Shown one piece after another: positions 30,696-39,748 of a stretch of 43,004 nucleotides of DNA (positions are counted from its first letter, which is position 1; each line of letters starts with the position of its first letter). The notes under the pieces are model-generated. The model was not told where the DNA came from. It was given only the letters and a program-made list of their open reading frames with translations, and ran no database searches. The stretch is from NCBI GenBank assembly GCA_024684455.1, contig JAIKWU010000041.1, positions 1-43,004 on the forward strand, read 5' to 3'. Origin of the DNA: Bacteroidaceae bacterium (GTDB lineage: Bacteria > Bacteroidota > Bacteroidia > Bacteroidales > Bacteroidaceae). The position numbers and the translations under genes are program-made.

Positions 30696-31841
30696 TCATT
30701 TCAGCAGATGATAGAACGTGGGTTCGTAGTCGGCAGGCATCAACTCAGGATGGAAGATGGCGACAAAGTCTGCCAGCACCGCGTCGGGCTTGACAGGCGA
30801 AATCTCGTAGTAGGGCGTCTGCTTCATGTTGCAGTAGATGACGTGACGCTCCTTGAAGGCACGGAACAAGGCATTGCGCGGTTCAGACGACAGCAGGGCG
30901 TCGTAAGTGAAGTCGCCCTCAAAACTGTTGAGGATGCGCCAGTAGTCAGCCTCGGCTGCCGTGGCATACATCTGCTCATAGTCGATGTTCACACCGCCTG
31001 TGTTGTCGTCATCGATGACATAGTCGGCACCGGCATCGCGGAAAATCTGCGCCAGGTAGTTCTTGCCACCCACGGCATACCAGTTGCCGCCGTGCATCTC
31101 GCCGCTGAACACCGTCGGACGCTCCGTCACACCCGCCGCTTTCTCCTTCAGCGCCAGATAACGCGCTTCGATGCCACGGAACAGCGAGTCCGCCTCCTGC
31201 TCCTTCCCGACGAACATACCGACATACTTCACCCATTCGGCCTGTCCGAGCGGGTCGAGTTCCTTGTAACCGAGATGAGGCACAAGCGTGATGCCCGTCT
31301 CCTTCACCACATCATAGCCCCCGCGTTTGAAAGGCGAGATGAAGATAACTTCGGGGTTGGCAGCCAGAATCAGTTCGGTGTCGAAGTTGCCCTCCATGCC
31401 AATCTTCACGATGTCGCCACGCTTCACACGCCCCTTGATGTCGCTGTCGAACAGGTTCTTCACGCCTGTCACACCGCTGATGACATCGTGTGCATCCAGC
31501 GCCGTGAAGTTCGACATCTGCAACATCGTCATCACGATGCAACGCTCAATCGGCACCTCCACACGAGTGTAGCCCTCAGGCACTTGCGCCTGACAGCCAT
31601 GCGGCACGAGGGCAAAGCGGTAACTCACAGGCATACGGTCCTCGTCGGTTTGCGGGTCAGCCACATCGACCAGATGTACACCCTCGGCGGTTGTCCTTAC
31701 TGAAAAACCCTTCGCATAGCGAGGCACACAGATGCCTGTCGTGTCGCTGTTCTCCTGACCATTGCTGATGCGACCGTGTCCGCTGCATCCCGCCAACACC
31801 ACTACGCACAGGGCTATCCCTATCAAAAAGGCTGTTTTCAT
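30696..31841 (-). CDS. btuF: BtuF-like periplasmic corrinoid/iron-complex binding lipoprotein
   Basis: A 381-residue solute-binding protein of the ABC class III (BtuF/FecB) fold. The start at 31841 is chosen because it yields a clean lipoprotein signal (MKTAFLIGIALCVVVLAGC, Cys19); the longer reading from 31916 begins upstream of the promoter. Matching segments: VPIERCIVMTMLQMSNFTAL, ANPEVIFISPF, LDPLGQAEWVKYVGMFVG and ERPTVFSGEMHGGNWYAVGGKN. The residues after Cys (SGHGRIS) lack the acidic surface signal, so it probably faces the periplasm. It leads the minus-strand unit btuF-btuC-cbiA/cbiP-cbiB. Specificity for B12 is inferred from the neighbours. Confidence 0.82.
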   Translation of the reverse strand: MKTAFLIGIALCVVVLAGCSGHGRISNGQENSDTTGICVPRYAKGFSVRTTAEGVHLVDVADPQTDEDRMPVSYRFALVPHGCQAQVPEGYTRVEVPIERCIVMTMLQMSNFTALDAHDVISGVTGVKNLFDSDIKGRVKRGDIVKIGMEGNFDTELILAANPEVIFISPFKRGGYDVVKETGITLVPHLGYKELDPLGQAEWVKYVGMFVGKEQEADSLFRGIEARYLALKEKAAGVTERPTVFSGEMHGGNWYAVGGKNYLAQIFRDAGADYVIDDDNTGGVNIDYEQMYATAAEADYWRILNSFEGDFTYDALLSSEPRNALFRAFKERHVIYCNMKQTPYYEISPVKPDAVLADFVAIFHPELMPADYEPTFYHLLK

Positions 31842-31862
31842 TCTCTTTCTCTTATTTTTCTG

Positions 31863-31892
31863 CAAAGTTACGATTAAGTGAGAGGAATACAA
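31863..31892 (-). promoter_or_regulatory. Promoter of the btuF operon
   Basis: Minus strand TTTTG ending at 31890, a 19-bp spacer, TAACTTTG at 31870-31863. The spacer ends CTCACTTAATCG, the same wording as the promoters near 15547 and 36068. The leader is about 15 nt, so there is no riboswitch. Confidence 0.75.
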
Positions 31893-32010
31893 AAGGAAAG
31901 TGTGAAAAACTTTCATTTTTATTTTTCCTTTTTTTGTACCAAAAACTACATTTCAGTGACGGTGTTCATCTTTTCTCTCTGTCTTGTGAAAAAAAACGAA
32001 GAGATTGTTT

Positions 32011-32039
32011 TTGGTAAGACGGATTTTTCCGTATCTTTG
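32011..32039 (+). promoter_or_regulatory. Promoter of the large secreted protein gene
   Basis: TATCTTTG at 32032-32039, with TTTTTG ending at 32013 (spacer 18 bp, one short of usual). The leader is about 90 nt. Confidence 0.6.
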
Positions 32040-32137
32040 CGCACAGAAAGGTGTGAATCAGAGAGAAACAAAGGTTCATCCCACACACACACATTTTACT
32101 TAAGATTAACTAACTTATTATTAACTAAAAATCAGAA

Positions 32138-35100
32138 ATGCTTATGAAGAGAATTACCTCTCTCGTTCTCACAGCCGTGCTCGCGCTGTGCGGAACAACG
32201 GCCTTCGCTCAGAACACCTACACGGTTCTGTCGGAGATAAATTTGGCGAATGGCAACTTCGCGGCTGATGAGCCCGTCGATCGTCTCGTACGCACCTATG
32301 CCAAGGACTTGCAAGATGACGGTAAGGGCGCTGGCGGTGCTGAGATGTACGGTATGCAGCCCGTGACGGGATGGACGGCCTCGCGTCCGACCGACAACAT
32401 CAAGGCTGACCCCAGCGCAGTTGACGGCGATGCTGCCGCAGCCGGTGTCTTCCCTTATGTGGTTGAAGACCCCGAGGCCATCGATGAGACTCGTCCAGGA
32501 CTGGGCGGTACTTTCTTCCCGCCCTACGCCAGCAGCGAAGTCAGCGGCAACTGCCTCGGCTTCACCGCTGTGTGGAATCGGGATGTGCAGTACACCCAGC
32601 CTCTCTCGCTGCCCGCAGGTGCCTACATGATTACCATGAAGTACATCAACGTAGGTTCAGGCACAACTCCCAACAAGAACCTCTTCGGCTTCATCGTCAG
32701 CGACAGCGAGAGTTACATGTCGAAGAAGACATCGTATCCTGTCGGCATGATCTACGATGCTGTGTCCGACTCCTACTCTTATGAGTGGAGCACCGACACC
32801 ATCCTCTTTCAGATCGACGCTGCCAAGACGGGTAACCTGAGCCTCGGCTTCACCATTGGCAACGTAGGTACGGCCGCTACGCTCCACATGTTCGTTGACA
32901 ACGTGAAGGTCTATCAGATTGACCCCAACGACCTGATTCGCGACGAAATCAATGCCAAGAAGGTTGAACTGCTCCGACTCATCGAAATCGGCACTGCCTA
33001 TGGTGTCGATACCAGCGCCTCGCAGGCTGTCTATGACGACCCCCGCGCTTCGATGCAGGATGTGCTCGACGCCATCGCGAACCAGCAGGCCATCAACGAA
33101 TCGGGTACGACCGACTTCTCGGAATACTTCATCCAGAACCCGCACTTCACGATGGATGATCCTGTGGACAGCCAGGTTTATACCTATGCCCGCGACATGG
33201 ACGGACAAAACGGTGGCTCGGGTGTTGGAGGCTGGGGTATCGCCGAAGGCGGTTCGATGCGTTTCGGCTCGCAGCACATTACGGGCTGGAACACCTTCAA
33301 CGAAACCGACAACAAGTGGCGCAGCAAGAGTGCTGGCGACGGACCGCTCGACGGCCGTGCTTCGGGTATCTTCGAAGTAGGAAGCGCTCACTGGCTCGGC
33401 GGTACTGCTTATCTGCCCCCGACAACCATGTCCGACGGCTCGACCGAAGGTAAGGTGCTCGGTATGGTAGGTTGCTGGGGCAACAAGGTTCAGTACACAC
33501 AGTACGTGACCATCCCTGCCGGTAAGTACATCCTCTCCATCAGTTACTACAACTCGGGCGGTACAGTCTCCATTCCTAAGAACCTCATCGGCTTCATCGC
33601 CGACGACGGCACGGAATACCTCTGCACCAACAAGACCTTCCCCGTAGGACGTTGGTCCACCGAGGAAATCGAGTTCGAACTGGCTGAAGAGACCAGCGGT
33701 AACTTCTCCATGGGTTACGAGACCGCTGGCGCTTCGAGTGGTATGCCTCACTTCTTCATCGATGGTATCTCGCTCATCTACATCGGCACAGGCGTCAACG
33801 TATCGCTCGAAGCCCTGAAGGCTGCCGTCCGCAATGCCAAACATGTGATGGACAACAACGAGTTCTACACCGGTCTGAGAGAGCAACTCCAGAATGCTGT
33901 CAATGCAGGTCAGACGCTCATCAACAACAACAGTTCTGACAACGATGCCAACAAGGCCGCTACAGCCGCCATCGCCAACCTGATGCCTGAAGTGCAGGCC
34001 AACCTTGACGCTTATGCACGTCTGGACACCTACTACAACAAACCAGAGGGTAAACTCTATCAGGCTAACGAGAAGTATTACGACGACAATATCTATCCGA
34101 ACACCGTCAATGCTGTCGGCACACTCTCCGACGATGTTGACAGTGCCTTGAAGAATCACACTGCCAGCACTGCAGACATCGAAGACATGATAGCCAAACT
34201 CGAACCCTCGTTCACCTTTACCGACGAGTTGCAACAAGACTGGGAAGCCTACAAGGCATCGACCCATACCGAACCCATCAACATCTCCGACCTGTTCACG
34301 ACGCTCGGTGTGACATATAGCACCTCTGCCCTGCAGGGAGCCAATGTGCCCGACAAGCAGTGGAACTATGGCACGGCAACGAACTTCAAGACACAGTACG
34401 GCACAATGGAAGTGTGGAACCAGAGCCCCTTCGAAGTGAAGCAGACCCTGACCGAGATGCCAGCCGGTACCTACTCCATCCGTACTCGTGGCTTCTATCG
34501 CACTGCCGACAACGCTACCAACTACCTCAACTACAACCCCGAAGACGACCGAGCCTACGTCTTTGCCAACTATTCCAAGACAGCACTGACCAACAGCGCC
34601 TCGTTCGCATCCGCAGAGAAACATGAAACATGGGCAGAAACCTCAGAAGGCTCAGGCATCTACGTGCCCAACAGCCAGAACGACGCATACACCCTGTTCA
34701 CCAACCCCGACTTCGACCCCGTCGTACAGAAAGAAGCCAAGACGACCCTGCCCGAAGGCGGAGACATCACCCTCGGCGTATGCACCGAACAGATGGATGC
34801 CAACAGTTGGGTAGTCTGGTACACATTCGAACTGCTCTATACCAACACAAGCAACGCCGACCTCGCCGACGAAATCCAGTCCCTCATGGAGACAGTCTAC
34901 GACCTCATGGACACCGACTGTCAGAACATCGCCGACACCTACAACAACCTCAGCGTTGCTTACGATGAAGGAGATGCCGCCCTACGCTCCACCGACATGC
35001 AGAAACGTAAGGACGCCTATAAGGCACTCAAGAACGCCATCGACGACGGTAACGAAGCCCTCGCCGCACTTGACCAACTCGAACAAGAAGCCAAGTTCTA

Positions 35101-35953
35101 CGAAGAACTCTCCTCGAAGTACAACTACGAATCAACCTCTACACAAATCTACGACCTGATAGAAGGAATCCTCGACATCATACCCGCCTACGACGACATT
35201 GCCGACGTCAATACCAAGAAAGACGCCCTCCGCCCCGCGTGGGATAAGCACGTGCTCGGACAGGCAATGGCAGGAGCCACTGAAGAAGAACCCGTTGACA
35301 TCACAGGCATCATCCTCAACCCCGACTTCGAACTGCTCAGCACCAAGTACTGGAGTCAGGACGAAGGTATTGGCACCAACGTAGGCTACCAGAACAATGC
35401 CACCTATAAGAACGCCGACGAAGTCACCGTCATCGAGCACTTCATGGAGGCTTGGGTAACCGCCGCCAACGGCCCCCTCAACGACGGTAAGATGTGGCAG
35501 GCCATCCCCACACCACTGCCCGCAGGCTACTACCAACTCGAAGCCGACGCCTTCGCCATCAATCAGGACGGACTGCCTGACGGAGGCCTGAAAGGCATCT
35601 ATCTGTGGGCCACCGACGGCGTCAACAAGTTCGTCACCCCCATCACCGTAGCCGACGACAACGAAACCGTCGCCAAGCACTTCACCGTTGACATCCTCTC
35701 CGACGGCGTCACACCCATGACAGTCGGCATCAGCATCTCGCAGACCAATGCCAACTGGTACGTCGCCGACAACTTCACCCTCAAGTTCGTCGGAACCACA
35801 CCACCCGACGGCATTGCCGACATCGCCGCGGCAGGCGTAGAAACCCCGAAGGACATCTACACCCTCATAGGCATCAAGACCAACCGCCTGCAGAAAGGCA
35901 TCAACATCGTGGTTGACCAAAACGGAAACACCCGCAAGGTGTTTGTCAAGTAA
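32138..35953 (+). CDS. Large secreted protein with four beta-sandwich-like repeats (hypothetical)
   Basis: 1271 residues with a signal peptide ending TTAFAQ (the in-frame ATG at 32144 is an equally good start). Four related regions: about 25-255, 334-551, 724-902 and 1060-1217. Each has a pattern like LPAGxYxI and ends in an aromatic/Asp strand such as HMFVDNVKVY or YVADNFTLKFVG, as in galactose-binding-type carbohydrate modules. The first two are clear duplicates (DEPVDRLVRTYAKDL and DDPVDSQVYTYARDM). They are separated by acidic helical segments (about 560-640 and 905-1050). The C-terminus (DIYTLIGIKTNRLQKGINIV...KVFVK) resembles a common Prevotella tail related to secretion/attachment domains. 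No catalytic motif was found. A surface or secreted glycan-binding or adhesive role is inferred. Confidence 0.75.
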   Translation: MLMKRITSLVLTAVLALCGTTAFAQNTYTVLSEINLANGNFAADEPVDRLVRTYAKDLQDDGKGAGGAEMYGMQPVTGWTASRPTDNIKADPSAVDGDAAAAGVFPYVVEDPEAIDETRPGLGGTFFPPYASSEVSGNCLGFTAVWNRDVQYTQPLSLPAGAYMITMKYINVGSGTTPNKNLFGFIVSDSESYMSKKTSYPVGMIYDAVSDSYSYEWSTDTILFQIDAAKTGNLSLGFTIGNVGTAATLHMFVDNVKVYQIDPNDLIRDEINAKKVELLRLIEIGTAYGVDTSASQAVYDDPRASMQDVLDAIANQQAINESGTTDFSEYFIQNPHFTMDDPVDSQVYTYARDMDGQNGGSGVGGWGIAEGGSMRFGSQHITGWNTFNETDNKWRSKSAGDGPLDGRASGIFEVGSAHWLGGTAYLPPTTMSDGSTEGKVLGMVGCWGNKVQYTQYVTIPAGKYILSISYYNSGGTVSIPKNLIGFIADDGTEYLCTNKTFPVGRWSTEEIEFELAEETSGNFSMGYETAGASSGMPHFFIDGISLIYIGTGVNVSLEALKAAVRNAKHVMDNNEFYTGLREQLQNAVNAGQTLINNNSSDNDANKAATAAIANLMPEVQANLDAYARLDTYYNKPEGKLYQANEKYYDDNIYPNTVNAVGTLSDDVDSALKNHTASTADIEDMIAKLEPSFTFTDELQQDWEAYKASTHTEPINISDLFTTLGVTYSTSALQGANVPDKQWNYGTATNFKTQYGTMEVWNQSPFEVKQTLTEMPAGTYSIRTRGFYRTADNATNYLNYNPEDDRAYVFANYSKTALTNSASFASAEKHETWAETSEGSGIYVPNSQNDAYTLFTNPDFDPVVQKEAKTTLPEGGDITLGVCTEQMDANSWVVWYTFELLYTNTSNADLADEIQSLMETVYDLMDTDCQNIADTYNNLSVAYDEGDAALRSTDMQKRKDAYKALKNAIDDGNEALAALDQLEQEAKFYEELSSKYNYESTSTQIYDLIEGILDIIPAYDDIADVNTKKDALRPAWDKHVLGQAMAGATEEEPVDITGIILNPDFELLSTKYWSQDEGIGTNVGYQNNATYKNADEVTVIEHFMEAWVTAANGPLNDGKMWQAIPTPLPAGYYQLEADAFAINQDGLPDGGLKGIYLWATDGVNKFVTPITVADDNETVAKHFTVDILSDGVTPMTVGISISQTNANWYVADNFTLKFVGTTPPDGIADIAAAGVETPKDIYTLIGIKTNRLQKGINIVVDQNGNTRKVFVK

Positions 35954-35976
35954 GATAAGACAATCCCACCACACAC

Positions 35977-36020
35977 GGAGGGCGCAGGAGCAAGGACTTC
36001 TGCGCCCTTCGTTTGTCTTT
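35977..36020 (+). terminator. Terminator of the secreted protein gene
   Basis: GGAGGGCGCAG (35977-35987) pairs with CTGCGCCCTTC (36000-36010), followed by GTTTGTCTTT. It starts 24 bp after the stop. Confidence 0.7.
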
Positions 36021-36044
36021 CACCCAAACTTTTCAGCATTCCGC

Positions 36045-36075
36045 TTGCTATTTCGCTCACTTAATCGTACCTTTG
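36045..36075 (+). promoter_or_regulatory. Upstream promoter P1 within a repeat module
   Basis: TTG (36045-36047), a 20-bp spacer, TACCTTTG (36068-36075). The -7 box forms one side of an 11-bp hairpin, GTACCTTTGGC with GCCGAAGGTAC. The module recurs in decayed form at 15459-15495. Confidence 0.6.
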
Positions 36076-36117
36076 GCTTCGCCGAAGGTACTCACGCTCG
36101 GAAAAACTCAAATAAAT

Positions 36118-36148
36118 TTGTTTTTTCTCTCGCTTAATCGTACCTTTG
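36118..36148 (+). promoter_or_regulatory. Promoter P2 of the glycan operon
   Basis: TTG (36118-36120), a 20-bp spacer ending CTCGCTTAATCG, TACCTTTG (36141-36148). The start is near 36155, 20 nt before the ATG at 36175. Confidence 0.7.
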
Positions 36149-36174
36149 CATTGACAAATGTTTATAGGACTGAC

Positions 36175-36780
36175 ATGACTACGTTCACACAACTTGCAAT
36201 GCCTGTCTTTGAGCGGGCTATCGGTGACTATCACAGGAGCGACAATGTCGATGCTCCGATTCGGAACCCTTTTGCCGACGATTCGATTGAAAACCGTCTG
36301 TACCTGAAGTGCTGGATTGACACGGTGCAGTGGCACTTGGAGGACCTTATCCGCGATCCGCAGATTCAGCCCGAGGCGGGCATGGCCCTGAAGCGTCGTA
36401 TCGACAAGAGCAATCAGGACCGCACGGACTTGGTCGAGCAGATTGACAGTTACTTCCGCGACTGCTACAAGGACGTGCAGGTGCTGCCTACGGCGACGAT
36501 CAACACGGAGAGCCCTGCCTGGGCCATCGACCGACTGAGCATCCTGGCTCTGAAGATTTGGCACATGAGGGAGCAGGCGGACCGCAGGGATGCGTCTGAG
36601 GAACACCGCCAGAGGTGCGGGGCTAAACTCGACGTGCTGCTGGAGCAGAGGACGGACCTCTCGACGGCTATCGACCAACTGCTTGCGGACATCGCTGCCG
36701 GACGCAAGTACATGAAGGTCTATCGGCAGATGAAGATGTATAACGACCCGAGCACGAACCCTGTGCTCTACAGGAAATGA
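36175..36780 (+). CDS. DUF4254 family protein
   Basis: A 201-residue soluble, helix-rich protein from the ATG at 36175; the longer reading from 36013 runs through both promoters and was rejected. The sequence (ENRLYLKCWIDTVQWHLEDL, NQDRTDLVEQID) matches the DUF4254 proteins of Bacteroidetes, which are often beside GT9-type glycosyltransferases. Function is unknown. No signal peptide or membrane segment. It leads a four-gene unit in which every junction is an ATGA overlap, so it is probably needed in fixed ratio with the glycosyltransferases and may be an accessory factor in surface glycan assembly. Confidence 0.82.
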   Translation: MTTFTQLAMPVFERAIGDYHRSDNVDAPIRNPFADDSIENRLYLKCWIDTVQWHLEDLIRDPQIQPEAGMALKRRIDKSNQDRTDLVEQIDSYFRDCYKDVQVLPTATINTESPAWAIDRLSILALKIWHMREQADRRDASEEHRQRCGAKLDVLLEQRTDLSTAIDQLLADIAAGRKYMKVYRQMKMYNDPSTNPVLYRK

Positions 36781-37796
36781 GGCGCCTGCTCATCATACGG
36801 TTGTCGGCGATGGGCGACGTCGCGCTGACGGTGCCTGTCGTCGATTGTCTGGCGTGCCAGAATAGCGACTTGCGTGTCACGGTGCTGACGAAGCAGCAGA
36901 ACGTGCCGCTGTTCGACTGGATGCCTGCGAACGTCGAGGTCGTCGGCGTTGACGTGAAGCGGATGAAGGGTGTCGGGGGTCTCGAACGGCTGTATCAGCA
37001 ACTGAAGCGGCGGCGTTTCGATGCGGTGGCGGACTTGCACGATGTGTTGCGCACCAAGTATCTGCGCACGCGCTTCCGCATGGGCGGCGTCCCTGTGGCG
37101 GTCATCGACAAGGGCCGCAAGGCGAAGAGGGCTTTGTTGGGTCATGGCATGGACTTGAAGGCGTTGCAGCATACGACCGACCGTTATGCCGACGTGCTTC
37201 GTCGCCTGGGCTTTGACTTCAAGGTGGATTTTGAGCGTGCCTTCGAGCCGCGTGAAGAGAATTTCGCTCCGATAGAGAAACGCGTCGGACGCAAGATGCA
37301 GGGTGAACGCTGGGTGGGCATCGCTCCGTTTGCCGCCCACGAGGGTAAGGTCTATCCGCTGACTCGGATGCGCCGTGTGGCAGAGATGCTGGCTGGGCAG
37401 GGCTGCCGTGTGTTTCTCTTCGGTGCAGGACAGAAGGAACGCAGCGTGCTCGAGGGTTGGCAGACGACGGACATCGTCAGCACGTGCGGCGTGCTGGGCG
37501 GCTTGCACAACGAAATGCTGCTCATGTCGCGCCTCGACTGTATGATTGCCATGGATTCGGCTAATATGCACCTCGCCGCGCTTGTCGGTACGCCTGTCGT
37601 CAGTGTCTGGGGTGCCACGCATCCGAAGGCTGGCTTTACGCCGTGGCGTCAGGGCGACGTGGGCATCGTCGAGCGTAATGACCTGCCGTGCCGTCCGTGT
37701 TCGGTCTATGGCAACAAACCTTGTCTGTTCGGCGACCTGCGCTGCATGGACATCACGCCTGAGAGCATTGTTGAACGTGTGTTGAAAGTATTATGA
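36777..37796 (+). CDS. Glycosyltransferase family 9 (heptosyltransferase-like)
   Basis: A 339-residue GT-B enzyme. The N-terminal LLIIRLSAMGDVALTVPVV is the GT9 acceptor-domain signature with the conserved Asp; the C-terminal half has VGIAPFAAHEGKVYPL, a nucleotide-sugar loop, and IAMDSANMHLAALVGTPVV. GT9 enzymes add heptose or related sugars to lipooligosaccharide cores. The exact sugar is unknown here. Start overlaps DUF4254 by ATGA and the end overlaps the phosphotransferase gene by ATGA. Confidence 0.92.
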   Translation: MRRLLIIRLSAMGDVALTVPVVDCLACQNSDLRVTVLTKQQNVPLFDWMPANVEVVGVDVKRMKGVGGLERLYQQLKRRRFDAVADLHDVLRTKYLRTRFRMGGVPVAVIDKGRKAKRALLGHGMDLKALQHTTDRYADVLRRLGFDFKVDFERAFEPREENFAPIEKRVGRKMQGERWVGIAPFAAHEGKVYPLTRMRRVAEMLAGQGCRVFLFGAGQKERSVLEGWQTTDIVSTCGVLGGLHNEMLLMSRLDCMIAMDSANMHLAALVGTPVVSVWGATHPKAGFTPWRQGDVGIVERNDLPCRPCSVYGNKPCLFGDLRCMDITPESIVERVLKVL

Positions 37797-39748
37797 GTAT
37801 CAGAAAGTCTCTCTTTTCATCCATCATCGCTTTTTTCTGCAACATGGTGCTGGCGTACGTGGCGTACGGCCTCTGCCGTGTGGCATTTGTGCTGGAGAAC
37901 GGGAAGACGTATGCCGACTCGTGGGCTGACAACTCCCTGGCTGACTTGCTGAAGGGGGCGCTGGTGTTCGACACGTCTGCCCTGCTCTACACCAACATGC
38001 TCTACGTCGTGCTCATGCTTTTTCCGTTGCATTGGAAAGAGCGTGACGGCTGGCAGACGATGGCGAAGTGGGTCTTTGTCGTCGTCAACGGGCTGTGCGT
38101 CGTGATGAACTTGGCCGATGCCGTCTATTTCCAATACACAGGCCGAAGGACGACTGTGACTGTGTTCAGCGAGTTTGGCAATGAGCAGAACCTTGGCGGC
38201 ATCGTCGGTGTGGAACTGCTGAACCACTGGTATCTCGTGCTGGCTGGAGTGCTCATCATCGCGATGTTGTGGGTGCTGTATGTCCGTCCGAAGGGTCGTC
38301 CGAAGACGCATCCCCTGTGGGCCTACTACCTGCTGCACCTCGTCGTCTTCGTGGCCTACGTTCCGCTGAGCGTGTTTGGCATGCGCGGTGGTGCGACGAC
38401 AGCCGTGCGTCCCATCACCATCAGCAATGCCAACCAGTATGTGAACAAGCCTGTCGAGGCGGCTATCGTGCTGAATACGCCTTTCTCGCTCATTCGCACC
38501 ATCAACAAGAAGGTGTTCGAGGAACCGTCATACTTCAGCGACCCTGCCGAACTGGCACAGGTCTATACCCCCGTGCATGTGCCGTGTGATTCGCTGACGT
38601 TGAGACGGAAAAACGTCGTGGTGCTCATCGTCGAGAGTTTCGGCAGAGAGTACATCGGTGCGTACAACGAGACGCTCGAAGGCGGTAACTACCGTGGCTA
38701 CACTCCCTTTGTCGATTCGCTCTATCAGGACTGCCTCTCGTTCGACTACACGTTTTGCAACGGCCGCAAGAGCATCGACGGTATGCCTTCTATCCTGTCA
38801 AGCATCCCGATGTTTGTAGAGCCATTCTTCCTTACGCCCGCCTCGCTCAATGATGTGAGCGGACTGGCCCGCGAGTTGGGCAACAGCGGCTACTACTCCG
38901 CTTTCTTCCATGGTGCCGAGAACGGCTCGATGGGCTTCCAGGCCTTTGCCCGTACGACGGGTTTCAAGGACTACTTTGGCCGCACCGAATACAAGGAAGA
39001 CCCGCGTTTCGACGGCGATGCAGATTTCGACGGCATGTGGGCCATCTGGGACGAGCCTTTCCTGCAGTTCTTCGCCCTGAAGATGTCGGAGTTTAAGGAG
39101 CCCTTCGTCAGTGCTGTGTTCACCGCATCGAGCCATCATCCCTACGTCATTCCCGACAAGTACAAGGAGCAGTTTCCCGAGGAGGGTGGTCAGACCATCC
39201 ACAAGTGCATCCGCTACACCGACATGTCGCTGCGCCGCTTCTTCGAGACGGCACGCCGACAGCCATGGTTCGAGAACACCATCTTTGTGTTCACGAGCGA
39301 CCACACCAACCAGACCTGTCACAAGGAGTACCAGACCGACCTCGGCTTCTTCGGTGCGCCCATCCTCTTCTTCGACCCGTCGGGCGAGATGCCGCGTGGA
39401 CGCCGTCACGCCGTGGCACAGCAGATTGACATCATGCCCAGCGTGCTCAGTTGGCTGGGCTACGACCGTCCCTACGTCGCTTTCGGCTGCGACCTCTTCA
39501 CGACCCCCGACGAAGAGACCTGGGCGGTGCAGTATGTCGGCGGCGAGGTCTATCAGTACGTCAAGGGCGACTATGTCCTCCAGATCGACGGCGACCGTGT
39601 CAAGGCCGTCTATAACTACAAAGACGACTGGTTCCTCACCCATAATCTCATCGGCACGGTGCCCGAGCAGGACCAGATGGAACGTGAACTTAAGGCCATC
39701 ATCCAGCAATACATGCACCGCATGAACAACAACGAACTGAAACCATGA
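37793..39748 (+). CDS. LTA synthase-like membrane sulfatase/phosphoglycol transferase
   Basis: 651 residues: about four or five membrane segments in the first ~210, then a large periplasmic alkaline-phosphatase-type domain. Motifs: VVLIVESFGREY (metal-binding Glu), CNGRKSIDGMPSIL with Ser at the position of the nucleophilic Thr of LtaS, FTASSHHPYVIP, and VFTSDHTNQ with the Asp-His metal pair. Such enzymes transfer phosphoglycerol or phosphoethanolamine onto lipids or glycans outside the membrane. In a Gram-negative and in this operon, modification of lipopolysaccharide or another surface glycan is likelier than lipoteichoic acid synthesis. Ser for Thr at the nucleophile is known in parts of the superfamily, so activity is plausible. 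Confidence 0.87.
   Translation: MSIRKSLFSSIIAFFCNMVLAYVAYGLCRVAFVLENGKTYADSWADNSLADLLKGALVFDTSALLYTNMLYVVLMLFPLHWKERDGWQTMAKWVFVVVNGLCVVMNLADAVYFQYTGRRTTVTVFSEFGNEQNLGGIVGVELLNHWYLVLAGVLIIAMLWVLYVRPKGRPKTHPLWAYYLLHLVVFVAYVPLSVFGMRGGATTAVRPITISNANQYVNKPVEAAIVLNTPFSLIRTINKKVFEEPSYFSDPAELAQVYTPVHVPCDSLTLRRKNVVVLIVESFGREYIGAYNETLEGGNYRGYTPFVDSLYQDCLSFDYTFCNGRKSIDGMPSILSSIPMFVEPFFLTPASLNDVSGLARELGNSGYYSAFFHGAENGSMGFQAFARTTGFKDYFGRTEYKEDPRFDGDADFDGMWAIWDEPFLQFFALKMSEFKEPFVSAVFTASSHHPYVIPDKYKEQFPEEGGQTIHKCIRYTDMSLRRFFETARRQPWFENTIFVFTSDHTNQTCHKEYQTDLGFFGAPILFFDPSGEMPRGRRHAVAQQIDIMPSVLSWLGYDRPYVAFGCDLFTTPDEETWAVQYVGGEVYQYVKGDYVLQIDGDRVKAVYNYKDDWFLTHNLIGTVPEQDQMERELKAIIQQYMHRMNNNELKP

Noticed and set aside
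32657..34624. 655-codon open frame on the minus strand
   Set aside because: Shadow of the large secreted protein, caused by biased third positions; no family features.
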